Shown here in pieces: positions 55,119 to 64,000 of a DNA stretch of 64,000 nucleotides; positions within the stretch are counted from its first letter, which is position 1, and each line of letters opens with the position of its first letter. The notes under the pieces were generated by a model that made no database searches, was not told the DNA's origin, and saw nothing but the letters and a program-made list of their open reading frames with translations. This DNA is from Nostoc sp. NMS9 (GTDB lineage: Bacteria > Cyanobacteriota > Cyanobacteriia > Cyanobacteriales > Nostocaceae). The stretch lies in the NCBI RefSeq assembly GCF_017114995.1, contig NZ_JABXKL010000005.1:62001-126000 (forward strand), given 5' to 3'. The position numbers and the translations under genes were made by a program.

Positions 55119-56063
55119 ATGACCGCCTTAGGATTAAAAAATAAACGGATTCTCGTCACTGGTGGGTCGGGGTTTCTAGGTCGTCAGGTGATAGATCAAC
55201 TGTGTAAAGCAGGAGCCGATCATGAGAAAATTACAGTACCGCGATCGCACGATTCCGATTTGCGTGTTTGGGAAAATAGCCAACGTGCAGTTGACCAGCA
55301 AGACATAATCATACATCTAGCAGCTCATGTCGGTGGTATCGGTTTAAACCGCGAAAAACCCGCAGAGTTGTTTTACGATAACTTGATCATGGGAACCCAG
55401 CTAATTCACGCTGCCTATCAAGCTGGAGTAGAAAAATTTGTTTGTGTTGGCACAATCTGCGCCTATCCTAAATTCACTCCAGTGCCATTCAAAGAAGATG
55501 ACCTTTGGAATGGCTACCCAGAGGAAACCAACGCCCCTTACGGAATTGCAAAAAAAGCACTTTTAGTTCAATTGCAATCTTACCGTCAGCAGTACGGTTT
55601 TAATGGGATTTACCTACTGCCAGTAAATTTATATGGCCCAGAAGATAACTTTGACCCCGGAAGTTCCCACGTCATTCCAGCGTTAGTTCGCAAAGTTCAC
55701 GAAGCCCAAATTAAAGCAGAAAAGCAACTTCCAGTTTGGGGTGATGGTAGTCCCACCCGTGAGTTTCTGTATTCAGAAGATGCAGCGCGGGGGATTGTGA
55801 TGGGGACTCAATTCTATAACGAATCGGAACCAGTTAACTTGGGAACCGGTTATGAAATCTCCATCCTTGATTTAGTAACTCTAATCTGCGAATTGATGGA
55901 GTTTAAGGGTGAAATTGTGTGGCAAACTGATAAGCCTAATGGTCAACCCCGCCGCTGTTTAGATACTGAACGGGCAAAGCAAGCCTTTAATTTCACGGCT
56001 CAGGTGAGCTTTGAAGAAGGGCTAAAGAATACCATTGAGTGGTATCGTCAACACGCTGCATAA
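55119..56063 (+). CDS. fcl: GDP-L-fucose synthase
   Basis: 314 residues. [48 protein letters not shown] and the YGIAKKALL active pair define the epimerase-reductase that turns GDP-4-keto-6-deoxymannose to GDP-L-fucose with NADPH. AGAGGA precedes the ATG. Operon with gmd, ended by the hairpin at 56092-56120. Supplies fucose for the exopolysaccharide genes of this region. Confidence 0.95.
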   Translation: MTALGLKNKRILVTGGSGFLGRQVIDQLCKAGADHEKITVPRSHDSDLRVWENSQRAVDQQDIIIHLAAHVGGIGLNREKPAELFYDNLIMGTQLIHAAYQAGVEKFVCVGTICAYPKFTPVPFKEDDLWNGYPEETNAPYGIAKKALLVQLQSYRQQYGFNGIYLLPVNLYGPEDNFDPGSSHVIPALVRKVHEAQIKAEKQLPVWGDGSPTREFLYSEDAARGIVMGTQFYNESEPVNLGTGYEISILDLVTLICELMEFKGEIVWQTDKPNGQPRRCLDTERAKQAFNFTAQVSFEEGLKNTIEWYRQHAA

Positions 56064-56091
56064 CAATGTTCTGGTGAATGTAGAGTGATAC

Positions 56092-56120
56092 AAGCTGGGT
56101 GATGCCCAGCTTATTTTTTT
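56092..56120 (+). terminator. Rho-independent terminator after fcl
   Basis: AAGCTGGG (56092-56099) pairs with CCCAGCTT (56105-56112) around five bases and is followed by ATTTTTTT. Confidence 0.85.
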
Positions 56121-56131
56121 GACTATATTTT

Positions 56132-56725
56132 ATGGACAAAGTTAATCATCAACTAAATAAAGTAGAACTGCGCCGCACTCTACTCAAAACACGTCAATCA
56201 ATGTCCGTTGGAGAATGGAGAGAAAAAAGCGATCGCATTAGCTCTCATTTACAAAACTCTACTTTGTTTACCCAAGCAAAAACAATACTCGCTTATTTCA
56301 GCTTTCGCCAAGAACCTGACCTCAGTCAACTATTTGCAAACACCAAATACCGTTGGGGATTTCCTCGCTGCGTTGATCAATCCCTATGTTGGCATATTTG
56401 GGCACCTAACGATTCTGTCCAAAGCGGCGCTTATGGCATTCCTGAACCCCACCCTGATGCTCCAATCTTAGATGCTGCCGATGTAGATTTGATTCTCGTA
56501 CCCAGTGTAGCTTGCGACTATCAAGGATATCGTTTGGGTTATGGTGGCGGATATTATGATCGCTTGCTCAGTTTACCGCAGTGGCAGACAAAGCCAACCA
56601 TCGGAATTGTCTTTGATTTTGCCTATTTGTGCCACATACTTATTGAGCCTTGGGATAAACCACTACAAGCTATTTGTACGGAAACCGGATTGACTCGAAA
56701 AGGTCGAAGGATTCAGGATAACTAA
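56132..56725 (+). CDS. 5-formyltetrahydrofolate cyclo-ligase
   Basis: 197 residues. N-terminal LRRTLLKTRQSMS, central TILAYFSFRQEPDLSQ and the C-terminal signature VACDYQGYRLGYGGGYYDRLL. Converts 5-formyl-THF to methenyl-THF with ATP. Starts after the fcl terminator. Confidence 0.92.
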   Translation: MDKVNHQLNKVELRRTLLKTRQSMSVGEWREKSDRISSHLQNSTLFTQAKTILAYFSFRQEPDLSQLFANTKYRWGFPRCVDQSLCWHIWAPNDSVQSGAYGIPEPHPDAPILDAADVDLILVPSVACDYQGYRLGYGGGYYDRLLSLPQWQTKPTIGIVFDFAYLCHILIEPWDKPLQAICTETGLTRKGRRIQDN

Positions 56726-56745
56726 GACATCTCATAAAATGTTTT

Positions 56746-57756
56746 ATGACTAACCCAACCTCATCTACCACTGAGCAGGAAGCAATAATCGACGAGATTA
56801 TCGCAATTAGTCTCCAAGCTCAACAAAAAACAGGCCCAGACCTCCGCCAAATTCATAGCAAAAGTCATGGACTCCTTTGGGGAGAGTTTATTATTGAACC
56901 GAATCTACCTGAAGACCTGAGAGTAGGTTTGTTCAAAACGCCCCAAACCTATCCTGCATGGATTCGTTTATCTAGTGGTGGTGCGCCTCAAAAGCGTGGT
57001 CAATTCAACTCCGATAGCCAACCTGATGTTCGCGGTATCGCCATCAAGGTGATGAATGTGGACGGGAAAAAAGTGCTGGATGATGAAGAAAAAACTCAAG
57101 ATTTTATACTCAACAATTATCCTACTTTCTTTACCAAAGACGTTCGTGATTACGCCGATCTTTCCAGAGCAGGTAGTGGAGAACTTACCCCAGAACGGCT
57201 GGAAGAACTTGGTTACGCCTTTGCTATCTTGCAAAAAATTGTCAGCCACAAGGTAGGAAATCCACTTTTGATTCAATATTGGAGCATGGCTCCGTTTAAA
57301 TTTGGTGAGCGGATTGTAAAATTATCTGTCAAATCTCAACAGCCTGAACAACCACCAGAAACACTTCCAGAGTCAGAAAATTACCTTCGAGAAACGCTGG
57401 TCAAATATTTAACGGAAGAAGGGCGAGAAGCATCTTTTGACTTTTTAATTCAGTTTTATGTAAATGATGATAAAACGCCGATTGAAGACCACGTTAAAGA
57501 ATGGCAAGAAGCAGATTCACCGTTTATCAAAGTTGCAACTGTCCGCATTCCTAGTCAGAAGTTTGACTTTGAAGAACGCAAAAGATTAGATGAGGGTTCG
57601 CTGTTTTCCCCTTGGCATACACTGTTAGAGCATGAACCTGTTGGAAGTGTGAATCTCTCTCGCAAGAGACTTTACAGCGAACTTGCAAAGTATCGGCGAG
57701 AAGAAATCACCAAACGCTTGCAGGAACCACAACCTTATGTAGCGGTTGAAGATTAA
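56746..57756 (+). CDS. Catalase-family (small haem) protein
   Basis: 336 residues, shorter than monofunctional catalases. Catalase-core marks: SKSHGLLWGEFI (distal His), WIRLSSGG, PDVRGIAIKVM, FILNNYPTFF and, near the C-terminus, LSRKRLYSELAKYR as the proximal Arg/Tyr segment. Such mini-catalases of cyanobacteria resemble allene-oxide-synthase-type haem proteins and may act on lipid hydroperoxides rather than H2O2. Follows the cyclo-ligase by 20 bases in the same direction. Confidence 0.82.
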   Translation: MTNPTSSTTEQEAIIDEIIAISLQAQQKTGPDLRQIHSKSHGLLWGEFIIEPNLPEDLRVGLFKTPQTYPAWIRLSSGGAPQKRGQFNSDSQPDVRGIAIKVMNVDGKKVLDDEEKTQDFILNNYPTFFTKDVRDYADLSRAGSGELTPERLEELGYAFAILQKIVSHKVGNPLLIQYWSMAPFKFGERIVKLSVKSQQPEQPPETLPESENYLRETLVKYLTEEGREASFDFLIQFYVNDDKTPIEDHVKEWQEADSPFIKVATVRIPSQKFDFEERKRLDEGSLFSPWHTLLEHEPVGSVNLSRKRLYSELAKYRREEITKRLQEPQPYVAVED

Positions 57757-57875
57757 CTACTATAGTTTGACTTAAAACTGTAGGATGATAGGCTATAACC
57801 CTACTTGATTAGATACGATTTTTGGCGTTGTTGATTTGATGTATAAAAGTTATTAGTTGTGCAACCAAAACTCTT

Positions 57876-57903
57876 GTAGAGACGTAAAAATTTACGTCTC
57901 TAC
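57876..57903. repeat. Perfect 13-bp-arm palindrome
   Basis: GTAGAGACGTAAA (57876-57888) and TTTACGTCTCTAC (57891-57903) flank two bases. A dispersed palindromic repeat type; it may also end the catalase transcript. Confidence 0.8.
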
Positions 57904-58054
57904 ATTTACAGATGAAAGTGGAATGTAACTTACTTAAGCTGGATTTATATCCCTGACTTATTTAATAAGTAGGGGATGTGAACTGCAACTCTTGATTTAA
58001 CTAGATTTTTGATCATAGGTTACGATAAAATTAATCAAATTTTAAAGTAAAGCC

Positions 58055-58410
58055 ATGTCTGACTCAGTTCAGTATGTCACTAACGCACAGGGAGAAAAAG
58101 TTGGAGTACTGTTAGATTTAGAAACTTACCAACAGCTAACCAACTTGTCTGGAGATTCGGAATTATTGATTGGTTTAAATCGAGATAACTTGCAAACCCC
58201 AATTCTCAAAATTAGGTTAAATTATTTAATCCACAACAGCAATTGTGGACATACTATTTTGCTTTGAATGATGATGCTACAGAAATTGTCGGAATTACAT
58301 CTGTAGGAAGATCAACAATTTTGGCTTTAAAAATGAATCGTTTGCAATTGATTCGTGTACGTAAAATATGCGTCAAAATGGGTGAGCATCCACCCAATAT
58401 TTCACCCTAG
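58055..58410 (+). pseudogene. Phd/RelB-like antitoxin start joined to an HNH-endonuclease tail
   Basis: The frame from 58055 opens like an antitoxin (SVQYVTNAQGEKVGVLLDLETYQQL) and departs from it after about residue 48. A second frame from 58216, without a start, reads VKLFNPQQQLWTYYFALNDD, EIVGITSVGRSTILALKMNR and HPPNISP to a stop at 58410. This is the C-terminal pattern of the cyanobacterial HNH-endonuclease proteins with GLT..GRATI..LQMNR. Two unrelated broken genes are thus fused by a deletion. The listed frame of 70 residues is not a natural protein. Confidence 0.6.
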
Positions 58411-58481
58411 TCCTAACCTCTCCTCGCTTGTGATGAGACATAATTTAATTTTCAAAAAATATAATTTCCTATATTAATCAA

Positions 58482-59318
58482 ATGCTGAACTGGAAAAAAT
58501 CACGATCGCAAATTCTGCTAATGTATGCGCTATTGGGAGCGATCGCACTGTTGATGCTCTTTCCTTTACTATGGCTAATTAGTACAGCCCTGAAATCGCC
58601 GACGGAAAATATTTTTCAGTCGCCGCCACAGTTGCTACCCAGTCAGCCAACACTAAATAACTTCTCTAGTGTATGGAACTCTCTACCTTTTGGACAATAC
58701 CTGTATAACAGTACCTTAGTGTCAGTACTGACTGTGGGCTTAAATCTACTGTTTTGCGCTTTAGCTGCCTATCCGTTGGCAAGATTGTCATTTGTGGGGC
58801 GAGACTGGATTTTTGTAGCGATCGTCTCTACGATTATGATTCCCTTCCAAATCGTAATGATTCCCCTTTATATTTTGACAGTCCAGATGGGTTTGAGAAA
58901 TACTTATTTAGGGATGATTTTTCCGAGTTTAGCTTCTGCCTTTGGTATTTTTCTGTTACGCCAAGCTTTCATGAGTGTCCCAAAAGAAATAGAAGAAGCG
59001 GCCCGGATGGATGGCAGCTCAGAGTTAGGATTATGGTGGCATATTATGTTACCAGCAGTTCGCCCAGCACTGGTAACTTTAGCTATTTTCGTATTTATTG
59101 GTGCTTGGAGTGACTTTTTGTGGCCTTTAATTGTCATCCAAGATGAAAATTTATACACTCTACCTTTGGGAGTTGCAAAGCTAGCAGGAACATTTTCTCT
59201 TGACTGGCGCTTGGTAGCTGCTGGCTCAGTAATTGCGATCGCCCCAGTATTATTACTATTTTTGTTTTTACAACGTTACATTGTTCCCACGGAAACTGGT
59301 ACTGGGGTCAAGGGTTGA
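58482..59318 (+). CDS. Carbohydrate ABC transporter permease (MalG type)
   Basis: 278 residues with six membrane segments. The cytoplasmic EAA loop that contacts the ATPase is EEAARMDGSSELGLWWHIMLP at about 166-186. Typical second permease (MalG/CUT1) for sugars such as oligosaccharides or glycerol-phosphate. The rest of the transporter (binding protein, first permease, ATPase) is not adjacent, so it is an orphan or the partners lie elsewhere. Substrate unknown. Confidence 0.88.
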   Translation: MLNWKKSRSQILLMYALLGAIALLMLFPLLWLISTALKSPTENIFQSPPQLLPSQPTLNNFSSVWNSLPFGQYLYNSTLVSVLTVGLNLLFCALAAYPLARLSFVGRDWIFVAIVSTIMIPFQIVMIPLYILTVQMGLRNTYLGMIFPSLASAFGIFLLRQAFMSVPKEIEEAARMDGSSELGLWWHIMLPAVRPALVTLAIFVFIGAWSDFLWPLIVIQDENLYTLPLGVAKLAGTFSLDWRLVAAGSVIAIAPVLLLFLFLQRYIVPTETGTGVKG

Positions 59319-59397
59319 CGAAGAATTCAGAAGTCAGAATAAGAAAGTGGTAGATGAGGGAGATGAGGGAGAAATAATTAATGCCCAATGCCCCAAT

Positions 59398-60051
59398 TTA
59401 ATAAGCCCCAGTCTTTTTCAAGACTACCCAGATAGTTTTAAGAATCAGGCTCAGGTCATAAGTTACAGACCACTTGCGTTGATAATCTATATCCATTTTG
59501 ACAATGGTTTCAAAGTCTGTGATGCTGGAACGTCCATTAGCTTGCCATTCTCCGGTAATGCCTGGTTTGACTCGCAATCTATTCCAGTGGTGTAGATCGT
59601 AATTACTGACTTCATCAGGAGTAGGTGGACGAGTACCAACTAAACTCATGTCCCCTAATAAAACATTCCAAAATTGAGGGAATTCATCCAAGCTAGTACG
59701 CCGCAAAAATTTACCAACAGGAGTAATGCGAGGATCGTCAACGGATTTAAAGATATGACCTTTGGCTTGGTTCTCAACCAAATGCTTGAGTTTGTCAGCA
59801 TCGACTATCATGGAGCGGAATTTCCAGATGCGGAAAGTTTTTCCGTTTAAACCACAGCGAATTTGGGAATAAAATATTGGACTTGGCTCATGAATAAAGG
59901 TAGCAATTGCTACGGGAATTGCTACCATAAATGTAATAATCAGCCCCACAATTGCTCCAACAATGTCAATTAATCGTTTTCTCACGCTTAAAGTTGACGG
60001 GTGTGAAGGCTGTTGCAAACAATTAACTGAATAAAGATAAAGATTATTCAC
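59398..60051 (-). CDS. Sugar transferase, second copy (RfbP/WcaJ-type)
   Basis: 217 residues, compact form. One membrane helix (about 27-48), then FRIWKFRSMIVDAD, RRTSLDEFPQFWNVLLGDMSLVGTRP and VKPGITGEWQANGRSS. Initiates a glycan on undecaprenyl phosphate, or acts in heterocyst envelope or EPS synthesis. Convergent with the ABC permease gene. Heptameric repeats lie between them (59355-59398). It differs from the gene at 52768 in lacking the basic N-terminal tail. Confidence 0.88.
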   Translation of the reverse strand: MNNLYLYSVNCLQQPSHPSTLSVRKRLIDIVGAIVGLIITFMVAIPVAIATFIHEPSPIFYSQIRCGLNGKTFRIWKFRSMIVDADKLKHLVENQAKGHIFKSVDDPRITPVGKFLRRTSLDEFPQFWNVLLGDMSLVGTRPPTPDEVSNYDLHHWNRLRVKPGITGEWQANGRSSITDFETIVKMDIDYQRKWSVTYDLSLILKTIWVVLKKTGAY

Positions 60052-60497
60052 AAGGGCTAACTTATGTTATGATAGGGGTTTTTACATCAGTAGTGTAGAC
60101 ATAGAGATGATTTTTACTGCTGTTGCCGCTACTACTGAGTGTTAATGTACACAAATCTTAACCGATATAAAAACCAAAAACCAAAAATTTACAGAATCTT
60201 TCAATTCAAGGATAGATTGTAAATTTACGGTATTTTATCCATCTAATAAAAAGATACTAGTATCGTACATATCCTAAAAATTACTGTCCTGAAGTACTAG
60301 TAGTCCACCACACTAAATTTGATGGGGAATAAGTTTGTAGTAAGGACTTTAGTCCTTGATTTGAGCGCTGAAGCGCTCAAATCAAGCATTGTTGACTTGG
60401 CGGATCAATAGTAGTAATTTGTAAAATTCCAAATGCTTACGTTATGAGCATTTGGAATTTTGAGTAGTATTCTTATTTCTAGTGCGATCTACTAGTC
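60052..60497. other. Intergenic region with palindromes and a terminator
   Basis: No gene seen. GC-poor left part. Palindromes AAGGACT/AGTCCTT and GATTTGAGCGCT/AGCGCTCAAATC near 60341-60386, then a strong hairpin at 60423-60461. Confidence 0.55.
60423..60461 (-). terminator. Terminator hairpin after the Hsp70-like gene
   Basis: AAAATTCCAAATGCT (60423-60437) and AGCATTTGGAATTTT (60447-60461) are a perfect 15-bp stem with a nine-base loop, 36 bases from the stop of the minus-strand gene and ending in T's on that strand. Confidence 0.75.
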
Positions 60498-63400
60498 TCA
60501 ACGATCAACCTCTAAGGCAAAATTCACCGTATATGGTTCCTCTAGTGATTGCTGATTACTAGCCTTAATTGCATCTAGATAGCGACGCAAAGACAACAAT
60601 TGTTGAGAGTTGGGACGATAAGTGAGACTCCCTTGTTTTTCAAAAAGTGGTGCTGTGGCGATCGCCTGATAGTCAGGATTTTCTTGCGAACTCTGGGTAA
60701 GCCAGGTTGATTCTATGACTGACGGTATCAAACCGGAAGGCAGTTCACCTGACAAAAAAGCCAGCAGCCTTTGCTGACAAGTGCGAGTATTAATCCCACG
60801 ACCCTCAAATAACTGGATAACTTCACCGAAAGATAAGGGTCGGTCTGGTAGCAATCGCAACAATTCTGTAAACAAGAAATAATCAGTGTATTGTTGCCTG
60901 GGTATATCTAAAATCTGGGGATGCAGAGGCAGCATCGCCAAACCATAAGCAACCCGACTGCAATTGGGAGCGCCATTTTCGCCGAGATATAAATCTTGAA
61001 TAATCTTAGTGCTGGGAAGTTTTTGCCGTAACCAGCGGTTCACCGTCCCGACACAAGCCACTCCACCAGTCAGGATAGCTTGATTAATGGCTTCTGTGGG
61101 GATGCCACAAGCTACCAATAACTTGTTAAGTTCTCGGTTCAGGCGGCGCACAAAGGGAATAAATACTTGGCTTTCTAAGTCTCGTCGCTGCAAAACCCAT
61201 CGCTGATCGGCTAATTCTAGGGTAAAAGAGTCTTGGTGTTGCAAAATCAGTTTTAGGGCTAATGCCGCATCTAATACTGCCTGTCCTAGTAGAGAACTTT
61301 CTAGACGCTGTTGGAGACGAATTCGAGCGGTGATATCTGGTTCTCCGACTCTAGGTAGTTCTAATTCTTCCAACCCTAAAGTCTGCCAACGCATTTGGTC
61401 CAAACCGGGAATTGAGGGTTGCCATTGCCAAGGATTACTCGTGGTAGTTTTGCGTAGGCGTAGCCCGCCGCAGGCATCGCTTGGTGTTTCTAGGCGTGAT
61501 TGCCGAGATTTCGGTGGCAATAGCAGCTGGCAGATAATATCTTGTTCAATACCCTTACCAGCATAAGCAAAACTATGGAGCATGAAATCATTGTATGTCA
61601 ATTGCTGCAAGGTTTCTGGTATATTCACCAGCAACATTTCTGTGGCAGTTGTCCCAATGTTAATCACAAGGGTGTTGCCAACAATGGGATGTTCGCTAGT
61701 TTTTGCTGGATGAGAACCTTGAGCATCGCTTAGTTTTACTTGCTCACCATTAGCAGCATCGAGTTCTGGGAGTAGACTAGCGATCGCTTCTTCGACAAAA
61801 AATACTTGCTGCGGATGTTGAATAAGTTTGCTAGTGAGTAAAGCTTCCCGCACGTTAAAGCGGTATTGTTCCGACCAGCTAGATGGACAGGTACAAATTA
61901 CACCAGCAATATTATTGATAATCTGGGGAAAATCTTGTTCGCCGATCCCAACAGCGGCAGCCACTAAACTAGGGGTGGTACTTGTTTTTTCGGATTTGAG
62001 AGTTAACAGTAATTTAGAGAGCGATCGCACAACCCAAATCAAAGGCCCTGCCGAAAATTCATTTAATTGCAAAACTGGTTCCCATTTGTGTCGTTCACTT
62101 TTGTAGGGAATGGCTACTTGGAGATAGGGCTTCAACTGCGCCGAGTAGAGAATATTTTTCGTCGGATCTGCTGTCGATCTTGGTGTTGCAGGAGTGGTAG
62201 CCGAGCGATCGGGTACTTTATCTTGGGCAACAGCCGCAGGTGCTGTCTGCTCATGTGCTTCGATAGTTTCGTTTTCACCGTGGGGTACAGAAGCTATAGG
62301 CAGATAAACCTCTGTTGGTAAACGAAACGATTGTTGAAAGGAACTTGTTCCCGACGGATTTTCTGCTGACCAGTAGATAGGATGTACAACAAAAGTTGAG
62401 CGATTTAATAATGCGGCGGAAATTCCTGTTGTACCTAAATCAATTCCTAAATACCAGACTGATTCTAAAACATTGGGCGAAACTTCTGGATTATTTATGG
62501 AGTTAGCAATTGGAGGTAAATAACTTTCTGCAACAGGAGTTGTGACTTCCTTTTTTTCAGTTTCTACCTGGGGAACTGCCAAACTGGAGAATGCAGTAGT
62601 TGATGTATTCTCTGCTACTTGGAGATTTTCAGGGGAAGTTGTGTTTTGAATGTTATCAAGTGGTTCCGATAAAACATCCAAGTTGGTAGCTGGCTGCGAC
62701 TCAGAATTTAGCTGGCGATCAAAATTAGCCAAATCCCGATCTAATTGCTGCAACTGTTCTTCATCTAAAGAAATATCTGGTACGGCTGGAGACTGGTTTG
62801 ACTCAATAGAAAGTAAGTTTTCTTGGGGTGAAGCAGCAATGTAGTTATCTGAAGACAGTTCGGAGCGATCGTTGTTAATTAATACTTCCGATGTGGCGAT
62901 ACTTTCAGTAGGCTCTGCCAACGCAATTTCTAGTACTTCTGGAGTCACTGGTGTTGTGGTTGTGGCATTATCCACAAAAGATGAGACTTCCAGCAGTTGC
63001 AGTTTATTATCGGTATCAGGCAATAGGTCAGTTGCTCTAGCTGTGGCATTATCCCCAAAAGATGAGACTTCCAGCAATTGCGGTTCGCTACCAGCATCAG
63101 GCAATAAGTCAGTTAGGGTATTAATTGTATCAACACTAGCTGGCTGAGTGCTGATTTGTGGCAAACTGTCTATTTGTGGAGTAGAAAAGCTAAGAGGTGA
63201 GTCTAGGTCAGTATCCTCTGCAAAAAATAGTTCTTCCTGTGGCTCTGATGAATCTGTGATTTCTCCTAAATCTTGGATTGGAAGATCCGTTTCCGGTGTC
63301 ACAATCGCAGAATCCACGATTGGAGAGACAGGCGGAGGCTGTGCGATGTTCAACGGTGATGGAGAGGCTGTAGAAGCAGATAAGTCATTTGTGGGAACAT

Positions 63401-64000
63401 CGAGACTGGAATTGTTAACATCACCAGCATCAAACAAACTGGCGTAAAGTTGGTCTACTTCATCACCAATTGCCGCAGAAACATCTTGCGGTAATTCGGT
63501 CGGGGTTTGAGAATATTCAGATGAGTCTAGACCAAGCTGCAATAGCACTGCATCTAGATCCTCTGTGAGGGTAGTCTCCTGTTGCTCATTTGTGAGTGGA
63601 GATGAAGTTTCTGGCTGTACAAGCTCGAAGGATTGGGGCGCAACTCCAGCAGCAATCTCGGCTGGCTCAGTCAATGATGGTAGTGTCTCAGATTCTCCTC
63701 CCAGCAAAGATGACTGCGAACTAGGGGATTCTTGTTGCAAATGCTGGGTCAAATTGTTGACAAAGCTGGCCATCAGCTGTTCGCCTTGCATCCCCTTGCT
63801 ATGCATTCTTGCCAGTGCTTGCGACAGGGATTCGTAATAAGTATTAATGTTACGCTGTAGTGCTTCAAAGACTACATTCACCGTCCCATCTAGTGATAAT
63901 AGGCGTTGATCCAACTCCCTAGCTAGCTGGGTTAAGCGCTCTACATCGTTAGAGGATTCTAACAAAGATTGAGTTGCAGAGGTTGCGTAATTAATTCCTC
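60498..64000 (-). CDS. Large Hsp70/actin-like protein with disordered N-terminus (start outside window)
   Basis: At least 1155 residues. A TTG at 63965 is the only start in the window, but the frame is open to the edge, so the true start is likely outside. Residues 1-75 are helical (LTQLARELDQRLLSLDGTV). From 75 to about 500 the sequence is acidic, Ser/Thr/Pro-rich and low in order, with a tandem 27-residue repeat (DLLPD..QLLEVSSF). The C-terminal half is an actin/Hsp70-type ATPase: YLGIDLGTTGISAALLN (phosphate-1), VINIGTTATEMLLV (phosphate-2) and AILTGGVACVGTVNRWL (adenosine). The residues SDACGGLRLR are coded by a 29-bp dispersed repeat (61452-61480). Possible chaperone or scaffold; function unknown. 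Confidence 0.75.
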   Translation of the reverse strand, partial: GINYATSATQSLLESSNDVERLTQLARELDQRLLSLDGTVNVVFEALQRNINTYYESLSQALARMHSKGMQGEQLMASFVNNLTQHLQQESPSSQSSLLGGESETLPSLTEPAEIAAGVAPQSFELVQPETSSPLTNEQQETTLTEDLDAVLLQLGLDSSEYSQTPTELPQDVSAAIGDEVDQLYASLFDAGDVNNSSLDVPTNDLSASTASPSPLNIAQPPPVSPIVDSAIVTPETDLPIQDLGEITDSSEPQEELFFAEDTDLDSPLSFSTPQIDSLPQISTQPASVDTINTLTDLLPDAGSEPQLLEVSSFGDNATARATDLLPDTDNKLQLLEVSSFVDNATTTTPVTPEVLEIALAEPTESIATSEVLINNDRSELSSDNYIAASPQENLLSIESNQSPAVPDISLDEEQLQQLDRDLANFDRQLNSESQPATNLDVLSEPLDNIQNTTSPENLQVAENTSTTAFSSLAVPQVETEKKEVTTPVAESYLPPIANSINNPEVSPNVLESVWYLGIDLGTTGISAALLNRSTFVVHPIYWSAENPSGTSSFQQSFRLPTEVYLPIASVPHGENETIEAHEQTAPAAVAQDKVPDRSATTPATPRSTADPTKNILYSAQLKPYLQVAIPYKSERHKWEPVLQLNEFSAGPLIWVVRSLSKLLLTLKSEKTSTTPSLVAAAVGIGEQDFPQIINNIAGVICTCPSSWSEQYRFNVREALLTSKLIQHPQQVFFVEEAIASLLPELDAANGEQVKLSDAQGSHPAKTSEHPIVGNTLVINIGTTATEMLLVNIPETLQQLTYNDFMLHSFAYAGKGIEQDIICQLLLPPKSRQSRLETPSDACGGLRLRKTTTSNPWQWQPSIPGLDQMRWQTLGLEELELPRVGEPDITARIRLQQRLESSLLGQAVLDAALALKLILQHQDSFTLELADQRWVLQRRDLESQVFIPFVRRLNRELNKLLVACGIPTEAINQAILTGGVACVGTVNRWLRQKLPSTKIIQDLYLGENGAPNCSRVAYGLAMLPLHPQILDIPRQQYTDYFLFTELLRLLPDRPLSFGEVIQLFEGRGINTRTCQQRLLAFLSGELPSGLIPSVIESTWLTQSSQENPDYQAIATAPLFEKQGSLTYRPNSQQLLSLRRYLDAIKASNQQSLEEPYTVNFALEVDR
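61452..61480 (-). repeat. 29-bp dispersed repeat inside the Hsp70-like gene
   Basis: On the minus strand it reads GCGATGCCTGCGGCGGG...ending GCCTACGC, almost the same as 2549-2577. It adds about ten residues in frame to the ATPase domain. Confidence 0.85.
62962..63123 (-). repeat. 81-bp tandem duplication in the disordered region
   Basis: Two head-to-tail copies of 81 bases (period from GTGGCATT at 62962 to GTGGCATT at 63043), coding two 27-residue units with LLPD and QLLEVSSF motifs. The frame is unaffected. Confidence 0.75.

Overview
The window reads as a chromosomal segment of a filamentous, heterocyst-type cyanobacterium close to Nostoc. The octamer GCGATCGC (HIP1) is frequent. Spacers carry heptameric tandem repeats (TGCCCAA, AATTTTG, AGTCAAA, TAACTCC types) and the small GC-rich dispersed repeats typical of Nostoc. 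Gene content fits: Mo-dependent nitrogenase C-terminal family protein, Rcp1-type regulator, PanD, Deg/Hho protease, GDP-fucose and exopolysaccharide genes. No tRNA, rRNA, CRISPR array or prophage was seen.

Layout. 1-9 kb is a scarred accessory region: a partial arsenite methyltransferase at the left edge, an IS1182-type transposase remnant, a block of foreign-looking redox genes (two SDR oxidoreductases, a quinone-oxidoreductase-like enzyme, an AraC regulator), a broken flavin monooxygenase, a broken AlkB-type dioxygenase, an NmrA-like stub cut by a group II intron, and a second, oppositely oriented group II intron inserted in the first. 9-21.4 kb is signalling: an OmpR-type regulator, a CHASE3 kinase, an Rcp1-like receiver, a REC-histidine kinase, a REC-PAS-PAS-GGDEF-EAL protein, a further REC-histidine kinase and a decayed kinase. 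A methyltransferase, a PIN toxin/antitoxin pair with an interrupted toxin and a GNAT enzyme lie among them.

21.4-35 kb holds a DUF4079-like membrane protein, a PfkB-family (adenosine) kinase, an aldo/keto reductase, an intact GT39-like glycosyltransferase beside a decayed paralogue carrying a 240-bp MITE, an acyltransferase, a LOG-family protein, a PBP4-type carboxypeptidase and an HhoA-like protease. 35.9-39.8 kb is a coherent envelope module: ECF sigma and anti-sigma genes on the minus strand, divergent from a secreted protein, a small membrane protein, a cupredoxin lipoprotein and a calcineurin-like phosphoesterase. It lies between two ~62-bp direct repeats. 40.5-50 kb carries housekeeping genes (an MBL-fold protein lacking its metal motif, panD, ppa, a DUF362 protein, aspA, pgsA, a HicB-like gene, an SMP-30 protein, a Uma2 nuclease).

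50-60 kb is mainly polysaccharide biosynthesis (epimerase, GT4, two sugar transferases, gmd, fcl) with 5-formyl-THF cyclo-ligase, a catalase-like protein, a decayed antitoxin/HNH locus and an orphan sugar ABC permease. The right edge is a >1150-residue protein with a disordered N-terminus and an Hsp70/actin-like C-terminus.

The most distinctive signals are mobile DNA without a transposase gene: a MITE with a 6-bp target duplication whose conceptual removal restores an interrupted reading frame, a second 271-bp element with 24-bp terminal inverted repeats, nested group II introns, and 29-bp dispersed repeats that sit in frame inside protein-coding genes.
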